NCBI RefSeq assembly: GCF_007827595.1
Contig: NZ_VISR01000032.1
Span: 62,001-126,000, forward strand
Direction of reading: 5' to 3'
Origin: Streptomyces sp. BK340
Lineage (GTDB): Bacteria; Actinomycetota; Actinomycetes; Streptomycetales; Streptomycetaceae
DNA: 64,000 bases
Of the stretch, positions 8,199 to 20,432 are shown piece after piece (the stretch's first letter is position 1; the number at the start of each line of letters is the position of its first letter). The notes under the pieces were generated by a model, which had not been told where the DNA came from, made no database searches, and worked only from the letters and a program-made list of their open reading frames with translations. A program made the position numbers and the translations under genes.

Positions 8199-8684
8199 TC
8201 ACGTCGTCGGGGACGCCGAGGTACGGGGTCCCGCCGCACCTGCATCGTCACCGGCCCGCTCGGCGAGCCCAGGGAAGGCTACGCTCTTCCCGCTCCAGCG
8301 CGCCGCCCGCACCGCTGCCTCGCGCAGCGCCGCGGCCGCCGAGGCACGCCGCGCGCCGGTCGCCGCCCGCACCAGGTCCGAGTACACCCCGGCCACCCGC
8401 TGCTCCAACTCGGCGGCCAGCCGCACCGCCGAGGCCGCGTCCGCCACCTGGAAGGGCAGCGCGTACGCGGCGCTCGCGGCGACCGGCTGAGCACCCAGGT
8501 CGCGCACCTCGCGCACCAGCGCGTCCCGGCGGGCCCGGTGGGCGTCGTACGCCGCGCGCGCGTCGGCCCGTTGCCGCTCGTCGATCCGGCCGCCGACGAC
8601 GCCGTAGCCGTACACCGCCGCGTGCTCCGCGGCCAGTGCCGCCTGCAGGGCGGTCAGTTCGGCCTTCCGGTTCTCGTCGCTCAC
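8199..8684 (-). CDS. Ferritin-like DUF4439 protein
   Basis: A 161-residue, mostly helical, Ala-rich protein. 'LTALQAALAAEHAAVYGYGVVGG' followed by 'AYDAHRARRDALVREVRDLGAQPV' and 'YALPFQVADAASAVRLAAELEQ' fits the ferritin-like DUF4439 family, whose E-x-x-x-Y/H pattern resembles di-iron four-helix bundles. The enzymatic role is unknown. It starts with GTG 8682-8684, which overlaps the upstream lipoprotein stop (GTGA), so translation is probably coupled. No signal peptide is visible, although its partner is a lipoprotein. Confidence 0.78.
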   Translation of the reverse strand: MSDENRKAELTALQAALAAEHAAVYGYGVVGGRIDERQRADARAAYDAHRARRDALVREVRDLGAQPVAASAAYALPFQVADAASAVRLAAELEQRVAGVYSDLVRAATGARRASAAAALREAAVRAARWSGKSVAFPGLAERAGDDAGAAGPRTSASPTT

Positions 8685-9214
8685 CTGGCCCCCTCGGTCA
8701 GCAGGTACGCGTGGGCCGCCCCGGCCGCCGCCACCGACGCCATCAGCCGGGCCAGTTCGCCCGGCACGTCCAGCAGGGCCTTGGTCCGCCGGTCGGCGAG
8801 GGCGCGCTCGGCGGCGGCGAGATCGGCGAGGGCGCCCTTCTCGGTGGCCGGCACGGCCTGTGGCGTCGCCGTGGAGGCCGCCGGGGAAGGGGATCCGGTG
8901 GCCGTGGGGGAGGGGGACCCGGTGGCCGCGGCGCCGCCGAACGCCCTCACGTGCGCCGCCACTTCGGCGCGCAGCGGGCGCAGCCGCTCGGTCAGCGTCG
9001 GATGGGCGGTGAGCACCGCGTCGTAGCGCGCGAGCAGGCCCGCACTGTCCTCGGCCGCACGCGCGCGTGCCCGTTCGGTCGCCGACGGGGAGTCACCGCT
9101 GTCACCGGAGCCCGGATCGGCCGAACAGCCCACCAGCAGGGCGGCTCCGGCGGCCGAGGCGAAAAGGGTTCTTCTGCGCGGCCCCGAGGGGGTGCGCGGC
9201 GGCGGATACGGCAC
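8681..9214 (-). CDS. Putative lipoprotein with twin-arginine-like signal
   Basis: A 177-residue exported lipoprotein. Residues 13-30 read RRR, a hydrophobic run and the lipobox LVGC with the lipidated Cys at residue 30. A Ser/Pro/Thr-rich linker ('GSPSPTATGSPSPA') lies between two Ala-rich helical segments. GTG 9212-9214 is chosen because it places the signal peptide at the N-terminus and has GAGGA about 10 bases upstream; a longer open frame upstream is not protein-like. It is coupled to the DUF4439 gene. Helix pattern and pairing suggest it may be a second ferritin-like helical protein, but I cannot assign a function. Confidence 0.75.
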   Translation of the reverse strand: MPYPPPRTPSGPRRRTLFASAAGAALLVGCSADPGSGDSGDSPSATERARARAAEDSAGLLARYDAVLTAHPTLTERLRPLRAEVAAHVRAFGGAAATGSPSPTATGSPSPAASTATPQAVPATEKGALADLAAAERALADRRTKALLDVPGELARLMASVAAAGAAHAYLLTEGAR

Positions 9215-9434
9215 TGCTGACGTCCTCGGGGAACTCGTACGAAAGGAACAACTTCGAAAGAAAGACAGCCAAAGGTCGGCACGCCCGTGATCACGGTACC
9301 CGCGCACCCCGTGGACACCACTCACCGGCACCGCGCGTACACAGGTGGACGGCAACACTCCCCTCGACCGGATACCCTTTGACCAGACACGCGACCCATC
9401 CCACAACAGCACACGCGGCCGAGGAGTCACCCGG

Positions 9435-9944
9435 ATGAGCACCACCCAGAGCGAGAGGCTGCGAGAGCTTCTGGAACCGCTCGTCACCTCCCAGGGGCTG
9501 GATCTCGAGGAGATCGCCGTGGACTCCGTCGGACGCAAGCGGGTGCTGCGCGTGGTCGTCGACTCCGACACCGGAGCGGATCTGGACGCCATCGCCGATG
9601 TGAGCCGCGCGCTCTCGGCGAAGCTCGACGAGACCAACGCGATGGGCGACGACGCGTACGACCTGGAGGTCGGAACGCCCGGCGCGGAGCGCCTGCTCAC
9701 CGAGTACCGGCACTACGTGCGTGCCACCGACCGGCTCGTGAAGTTCCAGCTGGCCGAGGGCGACGAGCTGGTCGCCCGGATCCTGAAGGCCGACGAGGAC
9801 GGTCTCGACGTCGAGGTGCCCGGGGTGAAGGGCCGCAAGGCGACCGCCCGCCGGCTCGGCTTCCCCGAGATCGCCAAGGCGCGCGTCCAGGTCGAGTTCA
9901 ACCGCAAGGACAAGAAGGACATGAAGGAAGAGGAGGAGGCGTAG
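9435..9944 (+). CDS. rimP: Ribosome maturation factor RimP
   Basis: A 169-residue 30S maturation factor. The N-terminal domain has 'LLEPLVTSQGLDLEEIAVDSVGRKRVLRVVVDSD' and the conserved 'YDLEVGTPGAERLL' follows at about residues 75-88. The acidic/basic tail is typical of actinobacterial forms. ATG 9435 opens the rimP-nusA-ylxR-infB cluster. The 220-base gap 9215-9434 separates it from the divergent lipoprotein gene and must hold promoters for both directions; I could not place convincing boxes. nusA begins two bases after the stop. Confidence 0.93.
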   Translation: MSTTQSERLRELLEPLVTSQGLDLEEIAVDSVGRKRVLRVVVDSDTGADLDAIADVSRALSAKLDETNAMGDDAYDLEVGTPGAERLLTEYRHYVRATDRLVKFQLAEGDELVARILKADEDGLDVEVPGVKGRKATARRLGFPEIAKARVQVEFNRKDKKDMKEEEEA

Positions 9945-9946
9945 CC

Positions 9947-10945
9947 GTGGACATCGACATGAGCGCCCTGCGGGGCTTGGTTCGGGAGAAGGAGATCTCC
10001 TTCGACCTGCTGGTCGAGGCGATCGAGTCGGCCCTCCTCATCGCCTACCACCGCACCGAGGGAAGCCGCCGGCACGCGCGCGTGGAGCTCAACCGGGAGA
10101 CCGGGCATGTGACCGTGTGGGCGAAGGAGGATCCCGAGGACCTGGAGGAGGGGCAGGAGCCGCGCGAGTTCGACGACACCCCGTCGGGCTTCGGGCGGAT
10201 CGCCGCCACCACCGCCAAGCAGGTGATCCTGCAGCGGCTGCGTGACGCCGAGGACGACGCCACGCTCGGCGAGTACGCGGGGCGCGAGGGCGACATCGTC
10301 ACCGGCGTGGTCCAGCAGGGCCGCGACCCGAAGAACGTGCTCGTGGACATCGGCAAGCTGGAGGCCATCCTGCCGGTGCAGGAGCAGGTGCCGGGTGAGA
10401 CGTACCCGCACGGCATGCGGCTGCGCTCGTACGTCGTCCGGGTGGCCAAGGGTGTGCGCGGCCCGTCCGTGACGCTCTCCCGTACGCACCCCAACCTGGT
10501 GAAGAAGCTCTTCGCCCTGGAGGTGCCGGAGATCGCCGACGGGTCCGTCGAGATCGCGGCCATCGCCCGTGAGGCCGGTCACCGCACCAAGATCGCCGTA
10601 CGGTCCACCCGTTCGGGCCTGAACGCCAAGGGCGCCTGCATCGGCCCCATGGGCGGCCGGGTGCGCAACGTGATGGGCGAGCTGAACGGCGAGAAGATCG
10701 ACATCGTCGACTGGTCGGACGACCCGGCCGAGATGGTGGCGAACGCGCTGTCACCCGCTCGGGTGAGCAAGGTGGAGGTCGTCGACATGGCCTCCCGCTC
10801 CGCCCGGGTGACCGTGCCGGACTACCAGCTGTCGCTGGCGATCGGCAAGGAAGGGCAGAACGCCCGGCTCGCGGCCCGGCTCACCGGCTGGCGGATCGAC
10901 ATCCGTCCGGACACGGAGCAGGCCGGGGAGCGTCCCGGGGAATAG
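9947..10945 (+). CDS. nusA: Transcription termination/antitermination factor NusA
   Basis: A 332-residue NusA of the short actinobacterial type. It has an RNA-polymerase-binding N-terminal domain ('LVREKEISFDLLVEAIESAL'), an S1 domain at about 110-185 ('GDIVTGVVQQGRDPKNVLVD') and two KH domains ('GACIGPMGGRVRNV' and 'LAIGKEGQNARLAARLTGW'). The acidic repeats of the E. coli protein are absent, as expected. It starts with GTG two bases after rimP, so the two are in one operon. Confidence 0.95.
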   Translation: MDIDMSALRGLVREKEISFDLLVEAIESALLIAYHRTEGSRRHARVELNRETGHVTVWAKEDPEDLEEGQEPREFDDTPSGFGRIAATTAKQVILQRLRDAEDDATLGEYAGREGDIVTGVVQQGRDPKNVLVDIGKLEAILPVQEQVPGETYPHGMRLRSYVVRVAKGVRGPSVTLSRTHPNLVKKLFALEVPEIADGSVEIAAIAREAGHRTKIAVRSTRSGLNAKGACIGPMGGRVRNVMGELNGEKIDIVDWSDDPAEMVANALSPARVSKVEVVDMASRSARVTVPDYQLSLAIGKEGQNARLAARLTGWRIDIRPDTEQAGERPGE

Positions 10946-11046
10946 ATCTCGGCCGTGTGGCGCTGAGATCACGTCAGCCTGTAGCAAGCAGCTGTTCGAC
11001 TTTTCCCCCGAAGGGGTGAGGTCGTCGCGGGGAGGTAGACTTAGCG

Positions 11047-11328
11047 GTGTCTGGCCGGACGCGTGCCCGCGCATGCCCTGAGCGCACCTGTGTGGGGTGC
11101 AGGCAGCGAGCGGCCAAGGACGATCTGCTGCGGACCGTGGCGGAAGAGGAACAGTGCGTTCCCGATCCGCGCGGTACGCTGCCCGGCCGGGGTGCGTATC
11201 TGCACCCCGACCCGGTCTGTCTCGACCAGGCGGTGCGCCGCCGGGCGTTCCCTAGGGCGCTACGCGTCCCCGGGCCGCTCGACATAAAGGCGTTGCGCCG
11301 GTACGTCGGGCAGACAGACAGTTGCTGA
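11047..11328 (+). CDS. ylxR: YlxR-family RNA-binding protein (DUF448)
   Basis: A 93-residue small basic protein with the family signature 'RTCVGCRQR' near the N-terminus, then 'LLRTV' and 'GRGAYLHPD' before a C-terminal helix rich in Arg. YlxR proteins are found between nusA and infB in many bacteria and are thought to bind RNA or regulate transcription. GTG 11047 is preceded by GGGGAGG about 10 bases upstream. It shares the cluster with nusA and infB. Confidence 0.87.
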   Translation: MSGRTRARACPERTCVGCRQRAAKDDLLRTVAEEEQCVPDPRGTLPGRGAYLHPDPVCLDQAVRRRAFPRALRVPGPLDIKALRRYVGQTDSC

Positions 11329-11495
11329 GCAGGCAACACAGTAGGAAAGCGAGCCGTGCGGAACCCCCCGTGCGGCCCGGTACCTCGCGAGTTCGAAAGC
11401 AGGTCGAGATTGCGATGAGCACTCGATGAGTACGCGATGAGTACGCCCATGAACTAACGACGGTCCGGCTTCAACCCGGACCTCAAAGGAGCGAA

Positions 11496-14591
<3,096 letters not shown>

Positions 14592-14605
14592 CGCCTCCGG
14601 TTCGT

Positions 14606-14639
14606 GCTGGCCGACGGGACTCCGGTCCCGTCGGCCAGC
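14606..14639 (+). terminator. Strong hairpin after infB
   Basis: A perfect 15-bp stem (14606-14620 with 14625-14639) closed by a four-base loop, 14 bases past the infB stop. It probably ends the rimP-infB transcript and isolates the DUF503-rbfA-truB group. Confidence 0.8.
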
Positions 14640-14785
14640 GCGCCGTTCCCGGGCTCCGAGCGCAGTCCAGGGTGCGGTAAAACCCCGTCGAGCCACCGGC
14701 AGGAACGGGGTACCGTTCTTGATGTCCCCGGCCACACGGACCCGGGGCCATCGATCCCGTACCGGCGGGTGAACCGGCTACACAC

Positions 14786-15079
14786 ATGTACGTGGGGACT
14801 CTGTCCTTCGACCTCCTCCTAGGCGACGTCCACTCGCTGAAGGAGAAGCGCTCCGTCGTCCGCCCGATCGTCGCCGAACTGCAGCGGAAGTACGCCGTGA
14901 GCGCGGCCGAGGTGGACCACATGGACCTCCACCGGCGAACGATCATCGGCCTGGCCATGGTCTCCGGCGACGCGGCGCACCTCACCGACGTACTGGACCG
15001 GTGCGAACGGCTGGTCGCCGGCCGCCCCGAAGTGGAGCTGCTGTCCGTGCGGCGGCGCTTCCACGGCGACGACGACTGA
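14786..15079 (+). CDS. DUF503 family protein
   Basis: A 97-residue YlxP-like protein ('MYVGTLSFDLLLGDVHSLKEKRSVVRPI...'), the standard DUF503 signature with KEKR near residue 20. It is almost always next to infB and rbfA and has a suspected role in ribosome or RNA metabolism, not proven. ATG 14786 begins the conserved sequence. It lies 40 bases upstream of rbfA on the same strand. Confidence 0.9.
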   Translation: MYVGTLSFDLLLGDVHSLKEKRSVVRPIVAELQRKYAVSAAEVDHMDLHRRTIIGLAMVSGDAAHLTDVLDRCERLVAGRPEVELLSVRRRFHGDDD

Positions 15080-15119
15080 CCACAGAACGCAAGAAGAAGA
15101 AAGAACGGGAGACGGACCA

Positions 15120-15581
15120 GTGGCCGACAACGCGCGGGCGAAAAGGCTGGCGGACCTCATCCGGGAGGTGGTGGCCCAGAAGCTGCAGCGCGGGATCAAG
15201 GACCCGCGGCTCGGCTCGCACGTCACCATCACGGACACCCGGGTCACGGGTGACCTGCGGGAGGCGACCGTCTTCTACACGGTCTACGGGGACGACGAGG
15301 AGCGGCAGGCCGCGGCCGCCGGACTGGAGAGCGCCAAGGGCATCCTGCGCTCCGAGGTCGGCCGCGCGGCCGGTGTGAAGTTCACGCCGACCCTCACCTT
15401 CGTCGCGGACGCCCTCCCGGACACCGCCCGGACCATCGAGGACCTCCTCGACAAGGCACGGCAGTCCGACGCGAAGGTCCGTGAGGCCTCCGCGGGCGCG
15501 GCGTACGCGGGCGGCGCCGACCCGTACCGCAAGCCGGCCGAGGACGAGGGCGCCGAGACGGACGGCGACGCCGCGGAATGA
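15120..15581 (+). CDS. rbfA: 30S ribosome-binding factor A
   Basis: A 153-residue KH-type factor needed for late 30S and 16S 5' end maturation. It shows 'RLADLIREVVAQKLQRGIKDPRLG' and 'FVADALPDTARTIEDLLDKAR', both conserved in RbfA. The acidic C-terminal tail is an actinobacterial extension. Start is GTG 15120. The stop overlaps the truB start (ATGA), indicating translational coupling. Confidence 0.94.
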   Translation: MADNARAKRLADLIREVVAQKLQRGIKDPRLGSHVTITDTRVTGDLREATVFYTVYGDDEERQAAAAGLESAKGILRSEVGRAAGVKFTPTLTFVADALPDTARTIEDLLDKARQSDAKVREASAGAAYAGGADPYRKPAEDEGAETDGDAAE

Positions 15582-16483
15582 CCCAGAAGCACACCACGCC
15601 CGACGGCCTTGTCATCGTCGACAAGCCGTCGGGCTTCACTTCGCACGACGTGGTCGCCAAGATGCGCGGCATCGCACGCACCCGCCGCGTCGGCCACGCC
15701 GGCACCCTCGACCCGATGGCCACCGGCGTCCTCGTCCTCGGTGTGGAGCGCGCCACCAAGCTCCTCGGGCACCTCGCCCTCACCGAGAAGGAGTACCTGG
15801 GCACCATCCGCCTGGGCCAGAACACCGTCACCGACGACGCCGAGGGGGACATCACGTCCTCCACCGACGCGTCCAAGGTGACCCGGGACGCCATCGACGC
15901 CGGCATCGCCAAGCTGACCGGCGACATCATGCAGGTGCCGTCCAAGGTCAGCGCCATCAAGATCGACGGCGTACGGTCGTACAAGCGGGCCCGCGAGGGC
16001 GAGGACTTCGAGATCCCCGCCCGGCCGGTGACCGTCTCCTCCTTCGCGGTGTACGACGTGCGGGACGCCGTCGCCGAGGACGGCACCGCCGTGCTCGACC
16101 TGGTCGTCTCGGTGGTCTGCTCCTCCGGCACCTACATCCGCGCCCTCGCCCGGGACCTGGGTGCCGACCTGGGCGTCGGCGGCCACCTCACCGCGCTGCG
16201 CCGCACCCGTGTCGGGCCGTACAAGCTCGACTCCGCGAAGACACTGGACCAGCTCCAGCAGGAACTGACCGTGATGCCGATCGCCGAGGCCGCCGCAGCC
16301 GCGTTCCCGCGCTGGGACGTGGACGCCAAGCGCGCCCGGCTGCTCCTGAACGGCGTCCGGCTGGAGATGCCCGAGGTGTACGCGGGCGCCGGCACCGTCG
16401 CCGTCTTCGACCTCGAGGGCCGCTTCCTCGCGCTGGTCGAGGAGCACAAGGGCAAGGCGAAGAGCCTGGCCGTCTTCGGCTGA
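15578..16483 (+). CDS. truB: tRNA pseudouridine-55 synthase
   Basis: A 301-residue pseudouridine synthase that modifies U55 in the T loop of tRNAs. Motif 'HAGTLDPMATGVL' contains the catalytic Asp at residue 45. 'SKVSAIKIDGVRSYKRAREGE' and 'CSSGTYIRALARDLG' are further family motifs, and a PUA-like C-terminal end follows. The ATG overlaps the rbfA stop by four bases. The translation cluster ends here, with a hairpin downstream. Confidence 0.95.
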   Translation: MTQKHTTPDGLVIVDKPSGFTSHDVVAKMRGIARTRRVGHAGTLDPMATGVLVLGVERATKLLGHLALTEKEYLGTIRLGQNTVTDDAEGDITSSTDASKVTRDAIDAGIAKLTGDIMQVPSKVSAIKIDGVRSYKRAREGEDFEIPARPVTVSSFAVYDVRDAVAEDGTAVLDLVVSVVCSSGTYIRALARDLGADLGVGGHLTALRRTRVGPYKLDSAKTLDQLQQELTVMPIAEAAAAAFPRWDVDAKRARLLLNGVRLEMPEVYAGAGTVAVFDLEGRFLALVEEHKGKAKSLAVFG

Positions 16484-16500
16484 CCGGCCCTTGGACCACG

Positions 16501-16529
16501 CCGCTCCACGGAGTCCAGCCGTGGAGCGG
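16501..16529 (+). terminator. Hairpin after truB
   Basis: An 11-bp stem (16501-16511 with 16519-16529) and seven-base loop, 18 bases after the truB stop. A second copy of the GCCGCTCCACGG arm occurs at about 16555, so an alternative pairing is possible. The rest of the 269-base gap up to 16752 should hold the promoter of the next gene; I see no clear boxes. Confidence 0.65.
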
Positions 16530-16752
16530 CGGCCACGGGATACTGCCCTTTGCCGCCGCTCCACGGTCCCCCCTCGGTTCCCCCACCCCTAGGGTGTATC
16601 CAGCCGTCCCCGCCTATTCACCCGACCGGGCAGGCGCTCGGAGTGAAGCGGGGGAGCGGAAGGGGGCGCTTTCACTTCGCGTGCTGTTCCGCTGATCACC
16701 ACGCCCCTACCGTCGATCACGAGGGTGCGTGTACGGGCGGGGAGGTACGGCC

Positions 16753-19700
16753 ATGGCAGGTCGGGGTGGCGATGCGGACCGTACCGGCGGCTTCGGCCGG
16801 TCCCGGGACGACTTCGGCCGGGCACGGGACGAGGGCTACAGGGACCACGACGGGAGCCACGGGGACGGCACGGACTGTGCCGGCGACCCGGCTCGCACGG
16901 ACGCCACACATGTTCTCGTCCGGATCCGCGACCTGGCCGGCCGCCCCCGCGGGGTCGGCTTCCTGGCAGACCATCAGGGCACCCTCCTCACCAGCCACGA
17001 GGCCGTCGACGGACTCGCCCCGCTGGTCCTGCACACCGCCACGGACCGCACCTGCGTGGTCGGCGCCGACGCCGTCACCCCGCTGCCCGCGCTCGGCCTG
17101 GCCCTGGTCCGCACCGAGGGACTGGGGACGGACCCCCTCCCGCTGACCGTCCGGGAACACGTCGAGGCCGGCACCTACGTCCGGGTCGCCGCGGGCTGCT
17201 GGCGCGAGGCACGCGTGCTCGCGGCCACCCAGGTGACGTACACCGCCACCGACCGCTTCCACCTCATCGAGGACGCCCTGGAGCTGGCCATCGGCACGGC
17301 CGGCCGGGACGCGCTCCGGCTCGGCGGCGGCGCCTCCGGGGGCCCGGTGCTGGACGCGGAGACCGGCGCGGTCGTGGGCGTTCTCGGCACCGCCCTCCAC
17401 TCCGACCGGCGGGACGCCGGCTTCGCGGTGCCGCTGCGGCCGGCCGACGGCCCGCTGGCCGAGCTGCTCGCCCGCAACGCGGCCACCGTGCCCGCCTACG
17501 GCGCCGACCTCAACCTGGCCGGCGTCCTGGAGCTGACCGCCACCTCGGTGGGCCAGGACGGCCCGCCGGGCGCCCTCGCCGGGCACGTCGGCACCGCCGG
17601 TCCCGGCTGCGTGCAGCCGGTCGAACGCGACGACGCGGTACGGGAGTTGTCCGCCTTCGCCGACGGCGGGAGCGCCGCCGTGCTCGGCCTGGTCGGCGCC
17701 CCGGGCAGCGGCCGTACGACAGAACTAGCGGCCCTCGCCGCCCGCCGGGGCCGCACCGAGCGGCCCGCACCCACGCTGTGGCTGCGCGGCGCCGACCTGA
17801 GGGACGCCGACGACTCCGTGGCCGACGCGGCCCACCGCTCCCTGCGGCGCGCCGCCCGGATCGTCGCCGCCGCACGCTCGGTGCACCCCGCCGGCCTCGG
17901 CGACCTCACCCCCGAGCGGCTGGCCCGCCTCGCCGGGCAGGCCGGCCGCCCGCTGCTGCTCCTGCTCGACGGCCCCGAGGAGATGCCCCCCGTCCTCGCC
18001 CACCGGCTGCCCGACTGGACCGGAGGGACGGCCGCGTGGCTGCGCGGGACCGGGGCGCGCCTGGTGGTGGCCTGCCGGGAGGAGTATTGGGAGTGCGCCG
18101 GGGCCGGGTTCCCCGCGGACCTGCGCCACGGGCCGGCGTGTGTGCGGCTCGCCGACCTCACCCAGGACGAGGCCCGCCGGGCCCGGGCCCGCTACGGCGT
18201 CCCCGACGGCGCCCTCGTCGACCGCGACGCCCGGCACCCGCTCACCCTGCGCCTCCTCTCCGAGGTCCGCGCCGCCCTCCCGGACGCCCCGCCCGCCGGG
18301 CCGCTGGACCGGCACGAGGTCTTCGCCGCACATCTCGACCTCATGTGCCTGCGCATCGCGGTGCGCCTCGCCGCCGAGAACGGGCTGCGCGGCACCGCCG
18401 TACGGCGGCTCGCGGCCCGGGTGGCCGGGCAGGTGCACGAGGCAGCCCGGCGCAGTCTCGGCCCCGGCCAGGGGGAGCTGGACCGGGCCTCCTTCGAGGC
18501 GGTGTTCCCGTGGGGCCCCGCCCCGGCCCGGCTCGGCGGCGGCTCCGGCTGGGCCTCCGCCGTCCTCACCGAAGGCCTTCTGGTCCCGGCCGGCGGCGGG
18601 TACCGCTTCGCCGACGAGGAGCTGGCCGACTGGATCCAGGGCATGCACCTCGACCTGGACGAGGCCCTGAACGCCCTGGTCCACCGCCCCCGCACCCCGC
18701 AGGGAGAGCACCCGCTCCCCGTCCCGCACCACCGCGTCGGCCCGGTCGTCCAGGCCCTGCTCCTCCTCGGCCGCCAGCAGGGACCACGCCGGCTCTCCGT
18801 TCACCTCAGGGAGTTGGTGGACGCCCTGGACCTGGACCCCACCTCCTGGTGGGCCGCCCGGCTGCTCGCCCGTACCCTCCTCCAGGTCCCGGATGCGACG
18901 CCGTACACGGAGGTGCTCGGCCTCCTGGCCGACCGCGTCATCGCCTGGAGCCTGGGCGGGCGGCCCGTACCGTCGGAGTTCGGCCCCGCCTTCTGGACCG
19001 TCCTGCCCCTCCCGGAACCGGAGCGCTTCGCGCTGCTGCGGGAGCTGGTCCTCGCGGACCGGGAACCGACGGAGCCGGGGTGCGCCGCCCCGGACGAGCG
19101 CTACCTGGACGCCGTGGCCCGGCTGCTCGCCGCCGCACCCGTTGCCGTACAGCCGCAGCTCATCCGCTGGTTCGACGACGAGCGGCCGCTGCCCGCGACC
19201 CCGCACGCCACCGTGGCGACCGCCGCGCAGGCCCTGCTGCACACGCACCGGCACCGGGCTCTGGACAACCTCACCGAGGTGCTCGTGGAGAGCGCGCACC
19301 CCAGGGCCGACGAGCTGCTCGCCGGTCTCGCCGAGGACGAGCCGTCGGCGGTCTGCCGGGCCGTCGACCGCTGGGCCCACGACGAGCGCCCCGCCCGCCG
19401 GGAGGCCGCGGTGGTGTACGGGCTGCGAGCCGCCGCCCACGTCCGCTCGGCGGCCGACCGCGAACTGCTGCGCTTCGCCGCCCTCGCCCTGCTAGCCCGC
19501 CCCGCCGACCGCACCGTGCACGGTGGCGCCCTCGCCGTCCTGGTGCGCGACCCGGACACCCGCGACCGTCATCTCGCCGAGGCCCTGCGCCACTTCGCCG
19601 ACGGCGACCCGCAGTTCCCGCCCGGTGCCCTGGTCCCGGCCCTGACCAGCCACCCCGAGCCCGTCCTCGAGGCCTTCCGGGCCCGTCTGCGCGGCGGCCC

Positions 19701-20301
19701 GGACGCGGGGGAGACGCTCCGCACGCTCGCCGACGTCGCCACCCCGGCCCTGGCCCGCCGGGTCGCCGTGCTCGTCCGGGAGGCGGTGGGGCTGCGGCCG
19801 GAGACCGCCGGACACGTGGCCGCGTACGTCGACCGATGCCTCGACCAGGGCCCCGCCGCCCGCCCCGTCCTGCTGCCCCTGGTCACCGGCCTTCTCGACG
19901 GCGGCCCCGAAGGGATCCGGGCGGCCCTCGCCACCGTGCTCGCCGCCCCGGGCGCCCCCGCCTCCCGCCCGCTGCGCCGCGAACTGCTGGACTTCCTGCT
20001 CGCCCACGAGGACGCCCCGGACGTCCTGGACGCCGTCCTGCAGGCGGCGGCCCCGCACGGCGAGGGCCGGGACGCGGAGCTGCGCGCCCTGGTCCACCGC
20101 ACCGGCCTCCTCCTGGTCCGCACCCCCGAGGGCGCGACCCGATTCGACTGGGGCCTGGTCGTCCTGTCCCGGCACGTGCCCGGCTTCGCCGCACGGATGG
20201 CCCGCTGGCTGGGCGAGACCCCGCAGGACTGGGCCGCGGTGGTGGGCCCCAGCGCCCGCCGCATGATCGAGAACCTGGCGGGCGTGCGCGTACCGGCCTG
20301 A
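16753..20301 (+). CDS. Large trypsin-like / P-loop NTPase / helical-repeat protein
   Basis: About 1182 residues. Residues 50-220 look like a chymotrypsin-fold protease: His82 in 'LLTSHEAVDG' and Ser195 in GASGGP are present, but the place of the usual Asp (DLALL-like) reads GLALV, so the triad may be incomplete. A P-loop GAPGSGRT lies at 315-322 (Arg in place of Lys) with Walker B 'LLLLLDGPEEM' around 406, giving a STAND/NACHT-like NTPase. The C-terminal 600 residues are Ala/Leu/Arg-rich helices of HEAT type. ATG 16753 has GGGGAGG eight bases upstream; GTG 16729 is an alternative. It stands alone between truB and ribF. Such layouts occur in signalling and defence proteins; function here is unknown. 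Confidence 0.8.
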   Translation: MAGRGGDADRTGGFGRSRDDFGRARDEGYRDHDGSHGDGTDCAGDPARTDATHVLVRIRDLAGRPRGVGFLADHQGTLLTSHEAVDGLAPLVLHTATDRTCVVGADAVTPLPALGLALVRTEGLGTDPLPLTVREHVEAGTYVRVAAGCWREARVLAATQVTYTATDRFHLIEDALELAIGTAGRDALRLGGGASGGPVLDAETGAVVGVLGTALHSDRRDAGFAVPLRPADGPLAELLARNAATVPAYGADLNLAGVLELTATSVGQDGPPGALAGHVGTAGPGCVQPVERDDAVRELSAFADGGSAAVLGLVGAPGSGRTTELAALAARRGRTERPAPTLWLRGADLRDADDSVADAAHRSLRRAARIVAAARSVHPAGLGDLTPERLARLAGQAGRPLLLLLDGPEEMPPVLAHRLPDWTGGTAAWLRGTGARLVVACREEYWECAGAGFPADLRHGPACVRLADLTQDEARRARARYGVPDGALVDRDARHPLTLRLLSEVRAALPDAPPAGPLDRHEVFAAHLDLMCLRIAVRLAAENGLRGTAVRRLAARVAGQVHEAARRSLGPGQGELDRASFEAVFPWGPAPARLGGGSGWASAVLTEGLLVPAGGGYRFADEELADWIQGMHLDLDEALNALVHRPRTPQGEHPLPVPHHRVGPVVQALLLLGRQQGPRRLSVHLRELVDALDLDPTSWWAARLLARTLLQVPDATPYTEVLGLLADRVIAWSLGGRPVPSEFGPAFWTVLPLPEPERFALLRELVLADREPTEPGCAAPDERYLDAVARLLAAAPVAVQPQLIRWFDDERPLPATPHATVATAAQALLHTHRHRALDNLTEVLVESAHPRADELLAGLAEDEPSAVCRAVDRWAHDERPARREAAVVYGLRAAAHVRSAADRELLRFAALALLARPADRTVHGGALAVLVRDPDTRDRHLAEALRHFADGDPQFPPGALVPALTSHPEPVLEAFRARLRGGPDAGETLRTLADVATPALARRVAVLVREAVGLRPETAGHVAAYVDRCLDQGPAARPVLLPLVTGLLDGGPEGIRAALATVLAAPGAPASRPLRRELLDFLLAHEDAPDVLDAVLQAAAPHGEGRDAELRALVHRTGLLLVRTPEGATRFDWGLVVLSRHVPGFAARMARWLGETPQDWAAVVGPSARRMIENLAGVRVPA

Positions 20302-20432
20302 GCACCGGTCGCGAACGTGCGCCCCGTCACAGCCTCCATGCCGATGCGGGGCCCGGGCACCCGGCATGGCACCCTTAGACCTGCACAAGAGGTCAACGGT
20401 AGACACGGACACGGGTTCGAGGAGCGGTCACA

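Noticed and set aside
7385..9220. 611-codon plus-strand frame opposite the APH-like and lipoprotein genes
   Set aside because: Ser/Arg/Pro-rich shadow without motifs; the minus-strand genes have recognisable families and coupled starts.
16725..20378. 1217-codon plus-strand frame overlapping the large protease-NTPase gene
   Set aside because: Nearly all Arg/Pro/Gly without motifs, a frame-shifted shadow of the real frame, which carries the P-loop and protease motifs.
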